From: Hevea brasiliensis
Lineage: Eukaryota; Streptophyta; Magnoliopsida; Malpighiales; Euphorbiaceae
DNA length: 64,000 bases
Reading direction: 5' to 3'
Assembly (NCBI RefSeq): GCF_030052815.1
Contig: NC_079502.1
Location: 620,001 to 684,000 of the forward strand
Under the pieces are notes generated by a model. It worked only from the letters and a program-made list of their open reading frames with translations. It did not search any database and was not told the DNA's origin. A program made the translations under genes and the position numbers. Below are positions 61,163 through 64,000 of the stretch, one piece after another (position 1 is the first letter of the stretch; every line of letters starts with the position of its first letter).

Positions 61163-64000
61163 TGTCACACCTTACCCCTCCGTAAGGCATAACATGATCT
61201 CGTAGAATACTTAATGAACTACCGAACTTCGCCTACCGATAACCCATTAAGTACCCTACAAGGGATTTTAAAACGATTTTCTTACATTTTGAAAGTGGTG
61301 AGCATTTTAGTGAGAATTAAAAACCATTTATTCAAAGCTTAAATACTAGTAAAAAAAAATTTTGTCCATTTTAAATTTTGTCGCAAATTTTATAAAAATT
61401 TTGACAGAGTTCCGTTTGAAAAATGGAGAAAACAGTTCTTCAATTACCTAAAAAACACTTCCAAAAATACTTCACAACTCCCAACCTTCAATAACTCAAT
61501 CAACTCAGTCCAACACACTTCAAAATAATTTCACAATACAATTCAAGATATCTCATCTCAAAATATTTAATATTTCCATTCACAAAGCATAAAGCAGGAA
61601 ATTTATATGTACAAATATCAAATTTACAGAAGAAAATCCAAAATAATATTATTACAATTTATTTACAACTACTCAACTACATTGATACATACAACATTTT
61701 TATATTTACGTCAAGATTATCTACAAGGGTATAAAATAATACCCGTACAAAATGGTCAGAGTAGTCCTCGATTTAACAGCAGCTCACTCTGCTGCTTTCT
61801 CCTTGCTCTTATCTGCGACAGCAAAATAAGCTATCGCTGAGTTTAAAAATACTCAGTGGTGCACAATAAAAATTTAAAATGCAATAAATAAATCATTCAT
61901 TGCCAAACACAATTTAAATGTTTCTCAATCACATTTCACAATATTAAAGTTCATAATAACATCATTTTGTCAAATAATCTATTAAACACAGTTTAGTCAA
62001 ACAATTTCATAAACACAGTGTTGCCAAAGTCATACACAACTTAAGCCATAACACAAAATTTTCGATCAATGCCGCGTTGTACACCACGACAAAGTAATCT
62101 CAACCCCATTAATCAAAATCAATGAGGGAGGTGGCTAGCTAGCTAATGAGTACTCATCCAATCTACAACCTCAACTGGCAAGCCAGAGAGGGAGGAAAAT
62201 AAATGATCTCAACCCCATAAATGGAGGAGGAATAATAAGTAACTGTCATGGTAAGTGTGAATCAAAAATCCATTTCAAACATTTCATTCAAATATTACAT
62301 ACAAAAATCAAATCAATTTCCAAAGTTACAATTTGATCACAAGGTGGCAACACAAAAGTTCATAAATTCATAATGCATACTAAATCAAATTTTCAAGGAT
62401 AAAATGCTTAAGTAGGGTTTATTGTGCACAAACCTCAAGCGAGTCGTCCCTTAGCCTCGACTCGGTTCCTCGGGTTCCTTCCTGATATTCTTTTCAACTG
62501 AAACACACAAGTTTACAATGTTTCAGTACTAGAACTTAACATAAATCCAAAATAAATTTAGCTTCACAATTACCTAGCTTTAACGTGCTAAATTCGATGT
62601 TCTTTAAATTTTGTATTTCGGGTTACTATTCACTGCACTATTAAAGTCAAATAGTTGACTTTCTAAGGCTTAATAGGTATGGGAATTCCAACTTCACCCA
62701 CATACCACATTTTGGTCACTAAACTTGTTGGTTTTAGCCATTTTCTCAAAGCTTAGGTCTTTTAGGCAAAATTACCAATTTTCGGTTTTGGAGTTCTAAA
62801 TTGCACTGTTTCATTAGTCCATCTACTGTTGGAATTTGGCAAAACTTCCTTCATAGAAAATGTTCCTTATTGTCTTAAGTGTATTCTCATTTTTGGATCA
62901 CCCCAATCGGAGTTTTGTAGCTCAAGTTATAGCCAAAATACAATTACTGTTCAAGTGCACTATTCATGCTGCAATTTTGGTTCTGGCAGGTTTTTGATCC
63001 AACTTTGTTCAGTAATTTGATCAAGTTAAGTTCATAATTTGGTCTAACTTTCTTCATATGAAATGTTCTACTATGTCTTAGGTTTCCATCGGTTTAAGAA
63101 TCACCTAAATCAGAGATTTCTAGAGAGAGTTATAGCCATTGAAACTTTACCGCTCAATGGCAATTCTGCAGAGTTGCAGGTTCAATAACTCAAATTTGCT
63201 CAATAATTTGACTAGGTTAATGGCATAATTTGGGGTGGTATTCTTCATGAAAGTTTTAGATCTATGTCTTATCTAATTACTGGTAAAATCTCAGGTCATT
63301 TTGACCTTCCTAGCTCGAGTTATGACCAAATGAACAATTACTGTTCATTTGGTCAATTTGTGCAGTGGCAGCCTGCTCTCATTTCATTTTGGTTAATTGG
63401 TTCACTAGGTTTTGGTCAGTTTTTGGGCATGGTTCCTTAATGAAAATTGTGCCCTTTTATGTCTATTTTCATCCCCAATTTGTGGCATATCAATTGGACT
63501 TGTAAAATTTCCGTTTTGGTCCTTCAAAGTTGGTTTGGTCATGCTGCCAGCAGCATAACCATTTGACCTACGAATTTGACTTCCATTCTAACAATTCCCA
63601 CACATTTCCTTTGGTCATTATTGACCATTTTTCACCTCACACTAGGTCAAACATGCCATTTACTCATTTCTCCAAATTTTGGTTCACAAACCCTAATTTC
63701 TAATTTATTAAAATTCATCAAATCAAAGTGTGCCAATCACATCTACTTGCTCAATTAGGCTTGTACACACATTTACTTGAACTAAAACATATCAACACTT
63801 CACAATCCCATGGCTGGCTGAAATTTACATCTTTGTCCTCATACATAATTTTCTCAAATTTTCATGTTATTCTATCCATTTCTACTCTAATTCAAACATT
63901 TTTACTTAAAGAAAAGGTTGGATCAACTTACTTCAATTGAAGTTTTTCCAAAAGCTCCAATTCTTCTAATTTCTTCTTTCTTTTTGTTCTCAATAAGCTT
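61163..64000 (-). repeat. A2 5' LTR, cut by window end
   Basis: It begins TGTCACACCTTACCCC on the plus strand and follows the A2 3' LTR (44435-48068) base for base with scattered differences; 2,838 bp are visible. It keeps the complete 13-bp hairpin at 63324-63354, which the partner LTR has lost. Confidence 0.92.

Larger units (their letters stand above)
44435..64000 (-). mobile_element. Family A Ty3/gypsy chromovirus A2, split by B4 and cut by the window end
   Basis: Minus-strand element: 3' LTR 44435-48068, PPT, pol, gag, PBS at 52925-52936, then an 8.2-kb insertion (B4), then its 5' LTR from 61163 to beyond 64000. Proteins are close to those of A1. The left flank is TACCT (44430-44434); the matching duplication would lie outside the window. 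Confidence 0.93.

Overview
This is plant nuclear DNA, almost certainly from a eudicot. The evidence is Ty3/gypsy chromovirus proteins, tRNA-Met primer sites, a plant-type telomeric repeat (CCCTAAA), very AT-rich spacers and a plant-like deubiquitinase exon. The long-LTR families resemble what I would expect in Malpighiales such as Euphorbiaceae, but I cannot prove that. I found no intact host gene. The window is nested, mostly dead retrotransposon DNA, with one 100-N assembly gap. LTR means long terminal repeat, PBS primer binding site, PPT polypurine tract, TSD target-site duplication and TRIM terminal-repeat retrotransposon in miniature. Family and copy names (A, B, C; A1, B4 and so on) are mine. 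|| Layout, left part. 1-5462 is the 5' end of a minus-strand family B Ty3/gypsy element (protease, gag, PBS, 5' LTR); two ~390-bp TRIM elements are inserted in its LTR. 5463-8768 is low-copy AT-rich DNA with a ubiquitin-specific-protease exon fragment and three more TRIM copies. 8769-8868 is the N gap, followed directly by a 367-bp degenerate telomeric tract (8869-9235). 9236-10492 and 31384-31961 are two halves of one family B LTR, split by a family A element (A1). A1 (10493-31383) has the form LTR-internal-LTR-internal-LTR in a single GGTTT target duplication. || Layout, right part. 31962-32815 is noncoding repeat debris and 32816-35901 is a family B solo LTR. 35902-40202 is the 3' end and LTR of a further gypsy element, with another LTR-like block inside. 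40203-44434 holds Ty1/copia-like LTR sequence, including an inverted LTR pair and a 35-bp minisatellite. 44435-64000 is a minus-strand family A element (A2) running off the window. A 8.2-kb family B derivative that keeps only gag (B4, 52939-61151) is inserted in its PBS, with a CCACT target duplication. || How the parts relate. Family A encodes Gag, then protease, reverse transcriptase, RNase H, integrase and a C-terminal chromodomain-like tail, the order of Tekay/Del-type chromoviruses. Family B has a related but distinct Gag and protease. The two families have inserted into each other, so both were active over overlapping periods. All coding regions carry stops or frameshifts. Differences between near-identical copies cluster at CAG/CTG trinucleotides, which suggests that some breaks are base-calling errors at methylated CHG sites and not real mutations. 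The most informative structure is A1: its middle LTR switches from 3'-LTR-type to 5'-LTR-type variants partway along, the signature of unequal LTR-LTR recombination.
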